From positions 1 through 27,178 of the forward strand of contig JBNGIQ010006063.1 in assembly GCA_049999765.1 (NCBI GenBank): DNA of 27,178 nt, written 5' to 3'. The translations under genes and the position numbers were made by a program. Origin of the DNA: Phaeoceros laevis (Eukaryota > Anthocerotophyta > Anthocerotopsida > Notothyladales). Positions 1-9,914 of this stretch are shown one piece after another (positions within the stretch are counted from its first letter, which is position 1; the number at the start of each line of letters is the position of its first letter). The notes under the pieces are model-generated. The model was not told where the DNA came from. It saw nothing but the letters and a program-made list of their open reading frames with translations, and searched no databases.

Positions 1-1420
1 AGGCAGCACCACGTAATAAGCCTGCGCCGCCTGCCGTTACAGTTTGCCCGGACTGCTGCCAACCCAGAACGGGATTCCTTACGCCAGCTGCGAGATCGAA
101 CGATCGAACTGGATTCCACGACAAGCTTTTGAAATATCTGATCGGGGCCAAGGAAATGAATAAAATAAAGCGCGGAAATGCGGCTGCAGAGCTCGCGGTT
201 CACGCGCTGTAATCCAGCTCTGACGTCTGACAATGTGCTGTACCTTTCCGGCCGCGGTAAAACTTTCGTGCTTTTCCGAATGGGTGAGTTTCGCCTGCCA
301 GTACCGCAGGCGATACTTCATATTGCTGGCGCCCGAGGTAGATTTCGGAACGGAAGGCGGGCGAAATGAGGCCATAAAATGACATTCCTTATCCGGATCA
401 ATGAGGCCAGATACATGGCATCTCGAGCTTAAGTGGCTGGTAGGGTCGGTGAAAAGACATTCCCGAACCAAAGGAACGAGCCAAAAAGCTGCGGCCGGAG
501 TAAAGCGGTCTTACGTAGGTATTGTTATTATTATAATATTTCATAAGGCGTATGCAGCCATAAAGCTATGACGCTGGTAGTATAGTACATTGAGGAGTAA
601 ATCAACTTGAAAAGACCTAAGTGGGAGAGTAATGCCTAAAAAGGAAAAATACTATTAGTGGCACTTGCAATGCTACTGTATTACTGTAAGCCCGATATCG
701 GTTCGTGCAATCCGCCTGCCGAACCGCGTTTTCCGAAATAAATGAAGGGGTTCGGCAAGCAAGTGCCGAACCAATATCGAGCGTACGGTAATTGCTTGCC
801 GAACCAATATCGAGCGTACGGTAATAAGGTGGGAGACCAGGTGGGAGACTACGTAACCACCAATACTTGTGAAAAAAACTACATTTGAAAAAAATCAACA
901 TTAAAAGAGAATCAACATTAAGGAGTCGGTGGGGATGACATGGGTGAAAGTATTACGTACTCTAGGTAGACAAGGGTGAAAGTATTTGTATTTCTCGGTC
1001 TAGGACAGCTCTCTTTAGTCTCTCTCCAGACTGCATATGAAGCCTTCCAGTGGTAACACTTACTTCCCCTCCACTCCCGCTTACCACCCGGCGATGTCCT
1101 CGGCGCACACTCTTCCTCCCCTGCCAGCAACCATCCCTTCGAGAATTGGCCGCGCCGGGCCTTCCACCGCACAAATCCTGCGGCCGTCTTCTCCAAGAAT
1201 TTCGCTGCCTGCTACCCGCCTGCTTGTTGTGCAATTCTGCGGGGGAGCTGGTTTCGGGAGCAGGAGGCTTGGAGGGGGGGCAAGCAGGACAGGAACCGCG
1301 GGTGGGAAGAATTGAGGTGTGGAGCGGAATTTCCCCTGTGATTCCAGCTGCGGTAGCCAGCGGAGCTGCGAAAATGGAGGTGTAGTGGCGGGGGAAGCCC
1401 CGGTTAGCTCCGGTGCAGGC
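1..1420. other. Intergenic region, no convincing gene
   Basis: Open frames exist on both strands (for example 79-471 minus and 1081-1776 minus), but none shows a recognisable domain. The long minus frames across 962-2092 are shadows of the plus-strand gene starting at 1421. The stretch holds a small tandem duplication at 765-825 and an inverted repeat at 751-770. About 1040-1420 is GC-rich and is probably promoter and 5' leader of the next gene. Decayed mobile DNA in 1-900 is possible but I could not show it. Confidence 0.5.
751..825. repeat. 28-bp tandem duplication with adjoining inverted repeat
   Basis: A 28-bp sequence beginning GCCGAACCAATATCGAGCG occurs at 765-792 and again, identical, at 798-825, a 33-bp period. 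The first copy overlaps an inverted repeat TTCGGCA (751-757) / TGCCGAA (764-770). A further short direct repeat, GTGGGAGAC, follows near 830-848. No function can be read from this. Confidence 0.8.
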
Positions 1421-2374
1421 ATGGCCATGGCGGCTCTGGCTCTGTCCACGGCTCTGTGGACCAGCCATCCCACGGCCGCGTCGGCCTCCGGGCCGTCTGC
1501 GGCTTCGCAATCGGGGCAGGAGGCTCGTTTCCAGCCTGCTGACAACATGTTGCCTCGATTCAACCACTTCCACACAGCCGCGCAGCAGCCGTACGAAAGC
1601 GTGCCCCGGCGGGGTTTGCTGGAGGACGGACGAGAGCGGGGGAAACCGCAGGCGGAGTCTGGGACGGCTGCAGGCCACGGGCAGAAGAGGGAGGGGGAGG
1701 CGGCCAGGGCAGCAGCTCCTCCAGCAAGGAGCTCTTCCAGGAGAGCCAGTAACAGGAGGAAAAGGGAGGCTCGCAAGTGGCATGATCGCAGGGGGGGTCA
1801 GATCGACTCGGAATTCGATGTTGTCATCGTGCCTAGTGACGGAATTTCCATGTCTGGCTCCGAATCCGACGATTCCGACTGGTCTGTCGGTTGGTTTGAG
1901 CCTCACTGCCCTGATTTTCTGGACAACGATTCGGAGGAAGACAGCTTTGCAGTGCTGGTGCCGTGTTATGGCTCGTCCTCTCCCAAATTGGCGCTGGAGC
2001 GCAGCTTTTCGTCGCAAAATGAAGATTCCCATGTTCCTTTCTGGACCACAATGCGTCTTTCCCCCAAGGTCCAGCGCTCTAATGCAGGTCATTTTTCGTT
2101 CTTCCTCTCCAATTTCTTTCGTATCTTTCCTGCCTATGCGGTAGTAGCATTTCTGTTGTACCAGTTGGAAATGTCGTTCCGTCGTGGTTGTCTCACTCGA
2201 GTTTCTTGGTTTGTTTCAGTTTTGATTTGTCCTTGTGCCCCTGCACGGGTGTCTTTGCTTCATTTAAAGCCTGGGTTTGTGTGACAAACCTGCCGTGGTC
2301 TAATTTGATAATGTATTCGTTCCTCAGAGGACAAAAGGGAGCTGGAGAGGTGGTTGGCTGCATTGCACGAATGA
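1421..2374 (+). CDS. Conserved plant protein of unknown function (two exons, 237 aa)
   Basis: The model is exon 1 at 1421-2087 and exon 2 at 2328-2374. The donor GTCATT at 2088 opens a T-rich intron, and the acceptor is TTCCTCAG ending at 2327. The phases fit (1 base plus 2 bases). The start is the first of two close in-frame ATGs. The N-terminal 120 residues are Ala/Ser/Arg-rich and low in complexity. A conserved-looking core follows: DSEFDVVIVPSDG (129-141), SGSESDDSDWSVGWFEPH (145-162), then SFAVLVPCYG (175-184). Exon 2 encodes a short amphipathic end with ERWLAALHE. This pattern (acidic/Ser block, W-S-x-G-W, VLVPCYG) resembles an uncharacterised family I associate with land plants; I cannot assign a function. 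No signal peptide or membrane segment is seen. Reading through the intron instead would give 287 aa with an unlikely hydrophobic tail. Confidence 0.68.
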
Positions 2375-2557
2375 TTCCCTATGTACAGACGTGCTGTGGC
2401 GGGTTGGACGAGCCACCTGGTGGGACTTGTCCTTGTATACTATGTTGGAGCAGATTAGTTTGTACATATGGGAAACTGGCGGCCAGATTGTAACGTGAAA
2501 GCCGACTTGCAAGACTGGCGCTATAGCTAAAGGTTTCTGTGCATTAACTCAATTGTT

Positions 2558-2583
2558 GGGAGGGAGGAGGGAGGAGGAGAGGG
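2558..2583 (+). other. Purine tract with G-quadruplex potential
   Basis: Four runs of three G are separated by one to eight purines, so the intramolecular quadruplex pattern is met on the plus strand. It lies about 190 bp downstream of the stop codon of the 1421-2374 gene, so it could fall in the 3' UTR or just beyond it. The effect is inference only. Confidence 0.5.
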
Positions 2584-2845
2584 CTGGCTGGCTGGGGTGT
2601 AGTGTTGAAATTGACTGACTACGTAGCAACCTTGTGTCCACATCAGCTTTTCTGACTAACCCATTCGTTTGGACACAACACAAGTACAGGTGTCGGATGC
2701 CCCACATGTAGTTGCAGCTGGGTGCTGGATGTTTATCCGTAGAGTGAATGAGTTGTATGTAGGCCAGGGTGCCTCATGGGAGGAAGGGCTATGGTGTACG
2801 CATGCTCTTTGCTGGCAGCCCTTAGCGGATTTTCCAACCAATGTT

Positions 2846-2870
2846 GGGGGTGGGGGGGGGGGGCGGGGGG
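2846..2870 (+). other. Poly-G tract with G-quadruplex potential
   Basis: There are 23 G in 25 bases: G5, T, G12, C, G6. The tract is about 0.9 kb upstream of the F-box start codon. Such tracts can form quadruplexes, but they are also prone to sequencing length errors. Confidence 0.55.
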
Positions 2871-3787
2871 AGTGACCATTGATTTTGGGTAACAATCTAG
2901 CAGCTTGACCTTTATATCTCAGGATGCATGTCTTCACCAAGAGAAGCGATGATGCCCTGACCTGATCATGGGTTGCTCAAGGCAAGGCAAGCTGTAGCAC
3001 CTTGAGCAGGACATTAACCTCTAATACATTGGCTAGTATCTGGTTGGTAGTGCGATTCGCTGCCCAGGCTGGCATTGCGACGATTGTATATCTATTTGAG
3101 CTTTTGAAGAAAAGTTGTACATTGTTCCAGCATTTGCACCATGTTTTGCAGTTTGTCCTTCCCCCCGGTATATGTACTCGGTGCTGCATTGTCCTCGACT
3201 CCTCGGTGCATATGCCTGGGGCGTGATGCTTTTGTCCGTCTGGTTTAAAAGAAGTGTGTTGAAGCCCGTGTTAGCAGGCACGGTGCAAAGCATCGGGGAT
3301 ACGATTTGGAAGGTGGAAAACACTAGTCTCTCATGGAAGGTGAATGGGCCATCAGTGCTGTCTATAGATAACTGTGGCCAAGCGTTCAATCACCGGTCAC
3401 GTATAAGACTAGGTAGGGTTCTCTGGAAGTTTAGAAAGTGGTTGACGACACGTATACTTCGGCTCCAGTTTCTTTTTCACAGGGTCTGGGAAACAAACTG
3501 TATTGTCTAGGCTTCTACGCAACTGCGCGACCAAATTGGAACCGTGTAGTCTACCTAGCTCGGGTGTTGGGAGGATTGCGACGGACCATGAGTGCTCATC
3601 CCAAGGAAGAGGCGCCGTGTGGTATCAGACCGCGGTACAAGAGCGAAGGGCAACAAACGGTTAGGGCTTCAAGCCCTGCGAAGCTGGAGTTCGAAGTCAG
3701 CAGCCTGTTGCAGATGATGCTTGCCTGGCATCAACTTGTGCGTTTCTTCAAGGAGGGGGTGATTTGAGGAAAGTAAAGGAGGTGAGG

Positions 3788-5263
3788 ATGATGTTTTGGA
3801 GCCCTGATTGGAGGTGGGACTCCGATTTGGAGGAAGATGGCAGTGGAGACGAAAGCTGGCAGATCCAAGAGCCTGCCGAGCTGCCGTTTGTGCCACCAGA
3901 GGATCCCCATTTTCTGATCCACATGTTGGCCGGGAGGTTCGATGGCTGTGTCTCACCTCACAGCGCTGACATGAATCCCTCTCTGTGGAGCAAACTCCCG
4001 CAAGAGGTTTTGGAGATGATCCTGGCTGTGCTTCCTTCTGCCAGCCGGTTCCGTTTCCAGGCTGTGTGCAAGAGATGGCGGGCCTTGATATCCTGCAAGG
4101 ACTTCCTCGCTAGGTGTGCTGCTCTGCAGCGGCCAAACTCTTTGCCTGTGGTTGGCGCCATAGAGTACAGACCTGGCCTTGCCGGGCGGAAGCTTCGGCC
4201 TCATTCTGACATCTCCAGGTTGTTCAGCAACTGCATGGACGTCCGAGGGACCAAGGTGAAGCTTACTTTTCTCCCTAAGAAGTTCCAGCTGTTTACGGAG
4301 TACGTCACACAGGATGGCTTGGCCTGCATCATCAAGCCTGCGCAGCGGCGTGCTCTGGCCAGGACAGTGAGGGCTTCCAGGGATCCAGAGTCCAAGCTAC
4401 CCGGGATGAGCAGCATCAGTTTTTGCGTTGTAAACCCTATTACAAGGACATGGCAGGAAGTTGCTCCAGAATTCGGGCCGGATGACATCTACACTCGTGA
4501 TTGGACAGTGAAGTTGGTCGTAGAAGAGAGCCCAGCTACGGGCTTCAAAGTGATTGTGATGAGCCACCGTGCTTTCCAAGGGGATACCGGGGACAGGAGG
4601 TTGACTGCCAGCATTTACTGCTCGCAGAGAAAGTGTTGGAAAGTCATTCCGCTGGACTTACTGAGGAACGAGTACAATCCACACTGGCCTCGCCACCTGC
4701 TGTGCAAGGGACTCATGTACATTGCCAGAAACTTCAACCATTTTGTAGTCTACAGAGTGGAGGACGGCAAACTGATAAGGAGATTCACTGAAGCTGACTC
4801 CAATGCACAGGCCGAGGACCGGTATGACGACATGGGGGATGTGTGCGAGATCCTGGAGCAGCGTGGTGACGTGTTCTGCGTGGCAGAGTCCCTTGCTCGG
4901 GACAACATGAGGTTCGAGATCTGGAAACTGGATGAGACCACGCTCCTGTGGGACAAGGTGTCGGTACTGCCCGAGAGCCTAAACAGTGATTTGGAAGCCA
5001 GCATCCAAATGGATGATGCCGAGACGGAAGAATGGATGGAGCCCATCAAGTACTTTCTCATCGATGCTCTGGTGGTCGACGATTCTATATGCCTCACCAT
5101 TGGCGTCAAAGTGCAGCATGTCAGGGACTGGTTCCACACACACCTCGTCGCTTATCACATCGCAGAAGAGTCATGGCACCTCATCTGCTGTGGTTTGGAA
5201 TACGATTTTCACGGTGTTCCGTATACCATGTTCACCCCTACATTTAACGTCCTCGCTGATTAG
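3788..5263 (+). CDS. F-box/kelch-type protein (491 aa, intronless)
   Basis: Probable substrate-recognition subunit of an SCF (SKP1-cullin-F-box) ubiquitin ligase; the target is unknown. The frame is open from 3764 but the first ATG is at 3788 (MMFWSPDW). An acidic N-terminal segment (about residues 10-35) precedes an F-box at about 66-108, with the features LWSKLPQEVLEMIL, LPSASRFRFQAVCKRWRAL and a closing segment F-L-x-R-C. The C-terminal part carries blocks typical of plant F-box/kelch proteins: VVNPITRTWQEVAP, YCSQRKCWKVIPLDLL, FEIWKLDETTLLWDKVSVLP and a final HIAEESWHLI. Each resembles a degenerate kelch or F-box-associated blade. A single exon and this length are usual for the family. 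An AATAAA element lies 30 bp after the stop. The gene converges with the TauE/SafE-family gene downstream. Confidence 0.88.
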   Translation: MMFWSPDWRWDSDLEEDGSGDESWQIQEPAELPFVPPEDPHFLIHMLAGRFDGCVSPHSADMNPSLWSKLPQEVLEMILAVLPSASRFRFQAVCKRWRALISCKDFLARCAALQRPNSLPVVGAIEYRPGLAGRKLRPHSDISRLFSNCMDVRGTKVKLTFLPKKFQLFTEYVTQDGLACIIKPAQRRALARTVRASRDPESKLPGMSSISFCVVNPITRTWQEVAPEFGPDDIYTRDWTVKLVVEESPATGFKVIVMSHRAFQGDTGDRRLTASIYCSQRKCWKVIPLDLLRNEYNPHWPRHLLCKGLMYIARNFNHFVVYRVEDGKLIRRFTEADSNAQAEDRYDDMGDVCEILEQRGDVFCVAESLARDNMRFEIWKLDETTLLWDKVSVLPESLNSDLEASIQMDDAETEEWMEPIKYFLIDALVVDDSICLTIGVKVQHVRDWFHTHLVAYHIAEESWHLICCGLEYDFHGVPYTMFTPTFNVLAD

Positions 5264-5292
5264 CATCTCAGCCAACAGCCTAACCTAACACC

Positions 5293-5298
5293 AATAAA
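5293..5298 (+). terminator. Candidate polyadenylation signal AATAAA
   Basis: An exact AATAAA hexamer 30 bp beyond the F-box stop codon, in a good position for a near-upstream polyadenylation element. Plants use this signal loosely, so it is only suggestive. Confidence 0.45.
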
Positions 5299-5505
5299 AC
5301 CACGTTGCACACCTCACAGAAACCTGACAAAATACATCGTGGAACTCGGAGCTTCTCATCAGACGGTCCTGGCCGATTTCCCGGATTTCTAACATTTTCC
5401 ACCAATCACCAATCGTAATCTAGCTACTATCGTTTTACTACAGTCTTTGTGAGATGACGCTCCCCAGCCAGCTTTATCCGGCATTGCATTTCAGCTGCAC
5501 CTTCG

Positions 5506-5536
5506 GACACTTGCGACAACTGCTGTCGCAAGTGTC
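5506..5536. repeat. Perfect 13-bp hairpin between convergent genes
   Basis: The arm GACACTTGCGACA (5506-5518) and the arm TGTCGCAAGTGTC (5524-5536) are exact reverse complements with a 5-base loop, ACTGC. The hairpin lies 242 bp after the F-box stop and 214 bp after the transporter stop (as read on the minus strand). It would be present in long 3' UTRs of either gene. Confidence 0.85.
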
Positions 5537-5750
5537 TTGTCACAACGAAACGGCAATTGTTACAACCAACTTTCTCGCCTGCTGCCAAGGAGATTGCTGG
5601 ACGTTGAAGCTGCTTCCCAGTATGGACTAGGCTTCAACGAGTTAGTATCAGAAAAAAACAATAGGTGTTACACAGCTTTCAGGCAGAAACCACTCTCACG
5701 CTTGGACAGACCTGTCCTGCACAGAAAATGGCCATCTCAGGAGTCATTTT

Positions 5751-7997
5751 TCAACACGGTCTGTGGAATCCCATGTACTCTCCGGCCAGGTATTTCACGA
5801 TAACCTCATAACCTCCAAAGCCAGCCGTAGCAATTGCACTCAGACCTATGACTATGCTGACAGAAAACACAATGACGGATGCCCTACCACATCTCACAAT
5901 TATCCTCTGTATGGCTATCTGCCCCACAAATGAAGCCACTAGGCAGATAGCAGCAAACAAGACGCCGTGTTGGAAGGGAATACGGCCTAGCAGCCAATAC
6001 TGGACCACGGACATTGAGGAGGAGAAGAAGACCATGAAGGCACAGGTTGCTGCCGTCACCTGTGGAGAGGAAAGGAGTGCTCAGAGCTCAGGAGATACGT
6101 TGCAGAAACCATTGATTCCCGCTAACCTCTCAGGACCAAACGATGAACCTCCTCTAACAAAACAAGGTCTAACCTGGGGCAGCATTCCAATCTCCAAAAG
6201 AAGGGGGTTGATGACCATGCCACCACCGATACCCAACAAGCCTCCAAGGAGTCCTGCTAGAAATGCCATAACTGGCAACAGCCCACCTGCAGTTTGAGCG
6301 AAAGTGGGATGTTCGTCCTGTATGTGCCATTAAAAAAAAACATCAAGGTCATGGAAGAATAGCAGTTTACACAACCTTGGAAATAGATTCATCACACCTG
6401 GTTCGAAGCCTACTAACTGCATCACATTCTGGATGATAATGATACCTGATGTGGATCCAGCGTGTTATCACTAAGGCTGTTGTGGGTATGGCGGGCTGCC
6501 CAGAATGTGAAGCCCACAGCAATAGGAATTTGACAAGCTGTAAGAAGCCAAAACACCAAGCCGCAGTTTTCGAAATGCAACAGTTTCTGTGTGATAAAAC
6601 AAGTGTATCATTAGCACAGTGTCAGAAGCAAATCGCAGTCCAACACGAACAGAACAGGGCTGGGAGGTAGAGTCTCTAACCTGGCCTAAGTCACCTCGAA
6701 TGACTTGCACTGCGAAGAAGACCAGCCACACCACTGCCAGTACTCCCAGCTTCTTCAGTGGATACTGACGGTGCCATGCAGTACCAAAGCATCCTGGGGT
6801 GATGCTTTCATCGTGGAGGCAATGCTCATCCGCACTACCAGCGCCAATAGTATTGAAAACCTTTTCCATGGTCAAGTCCCTTGTCAGCTTGGGACGCCTT
6901 AAGCTTGCTGTTCCTCGAGAGCTTGGATTTTCAACATCTCCAGGTGAGCCCGGTGGCTGCTCTTCAGAGTCGACGTCCGGTATACTCAGGAACAATGCGG
7001 TGCTCTTTGCGTCGTCGTGGCCCAATTTCTCATGATCATGACCGTGTGCTGTTTCGTGGTGACCATGCAATCCTTCACCTGATAGATGTTCTTTGTGGTG
7101 ATGATGTTCTTCAAGCAGGGGCGTCTGCAAATCACCGTTGCCAGTTTCTGTTGGGTGCAGTACTTTTTGCTTCTCCGGGGACTTTGCACGCGCCAGTTCT
7201 TCTGCTTGTGCCGCCATCCTCCTCGACTCATGGCTCCACCGCCTAATCGCTCCCCTCAAGCTTCTGCTGGCCATGTAGAAGAGAGTGACGGCGAGGAGGG
7301 CAGTGATCGACCAGGCTGGGAACATGGTGTTGCAAAGGACTCCCAGGCTGATGCCCAGCAGAACGTTGGGCTGCAGCAGCATAGCCGCATCGTAGTCGAG
7401 GAGAGGCTCTCCGTCCAGCTCCGGGTGACGCTGCTGGAGGGTGATGCCCACGTTGGAGATGCTACCTCCCAGAATCATGAAATTGGACAGTGAAGTCGCG
7501 GTTTTGCTGTCGAATCCCACCAGCAGGTTGAAGATCGGGACATAGAGGCCGCCCCCACCGACTCCCCCGGCGCTGGACAAGCAGGCTCCAATTGCACCCA
7601 AGATGCAGGCCACCACCAGCCTGGCACTGAGCTCCAGAGGCGGCCACACAAAGTCTTGCCCACCTCCGCGCAATCTGAACACCGCGTGGACAACGTTCCT
7701 GACTCCATCCTGCCCCCTCTGGACAAGCAGGAGCAGCCTGGTGGAGAAATCTGCTTCTCCTGCATGCTCGTTTTTTCCCGAGGGCAATGTCGGCAAGTCC
7801 TTGGCTACAGCGGTGCGAGCAGAGTGGCTGTGGAGATGCCAATCCCCGACCTTGGGCAGGTCGAGGACGGTGGTGCTGTCTCGCACATCATCACCGTCCG
7901 TGAGGGGGACGAGGCTGAGCTGGCCAGAAAAACCCGAGACAGCGACAGCTAAACAGAACAGTACAACCGCGGTTGGCAGAACCCACACCACGTTCAT
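5751..7997 (-). CDS. TauE/SafE-family membrane transporter (four exons, 636 aa)
   Basis: The exons on the minus strand are 7997-6681, 6586-6446, 6317-6174 and 6059-5751, all joined in phase 0 with GT..AG borders. The family moves sulfite or other anions across membranes; plant members are poorly characterised. A signal peptide or anchor (residues 1-24) is followed by a variable lumenal segment. The first repeat comes next, with GAIGACLSSAGGVGGGGLYVP (134-153) and TSLSNFMILGGSISN (168-182). The second repeat, GLLGGLLGIGGG (in exon 3) followed by FSSSMSVVQYWLLG (in exon 4), has the usual arrangement. The end, Y-M-G-F plus a Cys, matches plant members. Between the two halves lies an unusually long hydrophilic loop (about 245-412) with 12 histidines in residues 298-327. 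The protein is longer than the roughly 450-480 aa I expect for plant relatives, mainly because of this loop and the N-terminal segment. Confidence 0.9.
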
Positions 7998-8552
7998 CCT
8001 GTCACTTCAGGTCTACACCACCAATCCAGAAGGTCCTAAAAGGGCGAGGGGAAGATTTCCTGAAGGATCTGGCAAGGCGCTTCTTCCATCAGCCTCCAAT
8101 TCCAATCTCGATGACTCCTAGCTACAATCTTACAAGCAGCCAGGAATTCCTGGTTGCCTCCACCGATTCAGCAGGCAAATCCCAACACAGCACAATCTCT
8201 TTGTGCCGAATCTCCTCCAACACAATACACCACCAACCTGGTAGCTAGCTCCGGAAGCAGAAAATCTGCAGCCCCGCGGCTGGACTTGTCCGCTGAAAGC
8301 ATCCGAGCAGTCTTTTATAGCCGGACGGGATGAACTCAGCCAACTGTTGTGCGCTCAAACGTGTCAGACCAAGGGGCCGAGCAGGGGGGCCACGGTTACC
8401 CCACCAGATTGTCATCTCGCTGAGAACGCTGCTTTGTGCGTAGCTTTTCGCCAAGAAGGCTGGAGCTTGTCCCAATTGCGGGGCTGGCTCTGTGCACAAG
8501 GGAAAAGACGCCAGCTAGGAGCCGAAGTCTGAGATCAGCAGTGGGTCCCCGG
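7998..8552. other. Upstream region of the transporter gene
   Basis: This is the non-coding stretch between the transporter start codon (7997, minus) and the hAT-like element. It presumably contains that gene's 5' UTR and promoter. I see no other gene. The last 8 bases (8545-8552) are the left copy of the transposon target duplication. Confidence 0.5.
8545..8552. repeat. Left target-site duplication of the hAT-like element
   Basis: GTCCCCGG directly precedes the element's CAGGG end. Its partner GTCCCTGG at 10525-10532 differs at one base, consistent with an older insertion. Confidence 0.68.
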
Positions 8553-9285
8553 CAGGGTGGGAATTTGACCCGTTTAAAAAACGTTTTTTTTTACCTTTTG
8601 AGATTGGGGGTAATCCGGTCGGTGACCCATTTAGATTAGCCCTTTTTCGTGGGGTTCCATTTTTGCTGAGCCTCATGTCAGAATGTGCCTCTTGGTTCCC
8701 TCTTTCCAACCAGACCACATGTGGATGGAATAAGATTAATTATCGTGATCAAAATGCTGCTACAAGATGTGAAAATGAGTTATTGACCTCCTGCAGCCCG
8801 TGTCGGTCACCCGGATTCCCTGGGATGGCAAGTTTCACCGGCCGTGCCGTTTAACCACGAGTTGACCACCGGTGCAGCTAAGGCCGTGCCCCGCGACACG
8901 AAGCAGCGACGCCAAGCCAACCGCCCTGCGTAACTAGAGAAACCAAGGTAGCCACTTCACCGGGCACCGATTGATGAGCAGGTCAGGCCCCGGTAAAATT
9001 GCACGGTAGTAACTTGAAGTGGACTACGTTTTTGGGCTCCCATGTTCGCCCACGAAAAAGGGTTAGGGTAATCCAATTGAGGGTAAATCGTTTAACAAGG
9101 TTTGAATTTTTAAACGGTTGGACCTTTTAATCCCATCAAAAGGACCGAATTAAAGCATGAAAGGGTTTCAAAAGTTCAAACCTATTAAATAGTTATAAGT
9201 TACCAAACTTACAACAAAATAGTTTAGAAAAGTAAAGAATTGGGCTTGGGGAAAGGGAGGTTGTGTATTGGACCCTCCTAGAGCG

Positions 9286-9914
9286 TGTCAAGGTTAGATT
9301 TCGCAGGTAGTTAAAAGAAGCAAAAAAAGTAAATTAAGAAAAGCTTAGTACTGACGAGAAAACGCATGAACACGCACTGTTTGTCAACTCTTGCTTGCAA
9401 GATCGCTAGATATGATCCTAATGCTTGCTTGTGCCCTACACCGGGCAGCACTATAAAAGGAGCCTCGGGCTCATTGTACTCATTCCATCCGTGATGTTCC
9501 GGTGGTCTCGTTAAGTAAGCTGCTAAGCGGGAAAAGAGAGCGGTTTTACTCCACCAATCTTATTGTCTGCGTCTTCTTTCCTTGTGAGTGTTTGATTCCT
9601 TTCCTTTGTGTTTTGCTTTCATTCTTCCTCCCTTAACCTCGCTTAGTGAGCTTCGTTGTACGGCACATTGGGCTTCTGATCTAATCGAGGAGGAACTGGT
9701 ATAGCAAGTGCGGGTGCAGGTCTTGTGGAACGGCAAGGGTGAGGTGAGACATTCTGGCCTTGGGCCTTTTGCACCATCTTTGTCCGTGCCCAAGACTGTT
9801 TGGGCCCTAGCCAGGCTAGTTGCGCCGCTTCTCGTCATTTTGGATAGGTAGTGCATGTCGGGCCTCAACTGCTGTTGTCCCGGCGCTTGGCGCCTGTCAA
9901 CTTGCATCTTGTAA
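9286..9914 (+). mobile_element. LTR-like sequence (solo LTR or remnant) nested in the hAT-like element
   Basis: This stretch is homologous, with visible drift, to the reverse complement of about 25370-25976. Shared blocks include TAGATTTCG with GTTAAAAGAAG near the start and TATAAA followed by CTCGGGCT. CTTGTGAGTGTT, GCGGGTGCAGGTCTTGT, TGTTTGGGCCC, TGTCGGGCCTCAA and GCATCTTGTAA follow further on. The start TGTCA suits an LTR, and a TATA box sits about 165 bp in. The right border is uncertain: I could not find the 5-bp target duplication (GAGCG expected), and no retrotransposon coding sequence adjoins. It may therefore be a solo LTR or a truncated piece. Confidence 0.62.
9452..9459 (+). promoter_or_regulatory. 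TATA box of the LTR-like sequence
   Basis: TATAAAAG is followed by GAGCCTCGGGCT. The related LTR on the minus strand has TATAAAG at 25811-25805 followed by the matching GAGCCCCTCGGGCT. Conservation of the pair supports a real LTR promoter. Confidence 0.6.

Larger units (their letters stand above)
2375..3787. other. Intergenic region between the unknown gene and the F-box gene
   Basis: This contains the 3' region of the 1421-2374 gene and the upstream region of the F-box gene. No frame here shows a domain. Two guanine-rich tracts stand out (2558-2583 and 2846-2870). A 5' untranslated exon or intron of the F-box gene could lie in 3000-3787 but cannot be shown from sequence alone. Confidence 0.5.
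5264..5750. other. Shared 3' region of two convergent genes
   Basis: This region lies between the stop of the F-box gene (5263, plus) and the stop of the transporter gene (5751, minus). It must hold the 3' UTRs of both. It contains AATAAA at 5293-5298 and the perfect hairpin at 5506-5536. No protein gene is seen. Confidence 0.6.

Noticed and set aside
962-2092. A 376-aa minus-strand open frame
   Set aside because: It is GC-rich, Arg/Pro-rich low-complexity sequence opposite the gene at 1421-2374, whose plus strand has clear conserved motifs; it is a shadow frame.
2088-2284. Read-through hydrophobic C-terminus for the first gene (to 287 aa)
   Set aside because: The extra sequence is T-rich and intron-like, and splicing at 2087/2328 restores phase and a sensible acidic-basic ending, so the spliced model is preferred.
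6401-6411. Possible tRNA B box (GGTTCGAAGCC) within an intron of the transporter gene
   Set aside because: The B box matches, but no A box or cloverleaf stems can be found 30-60 bases upstream, and the site lies inside an intron of a well-supported gene.
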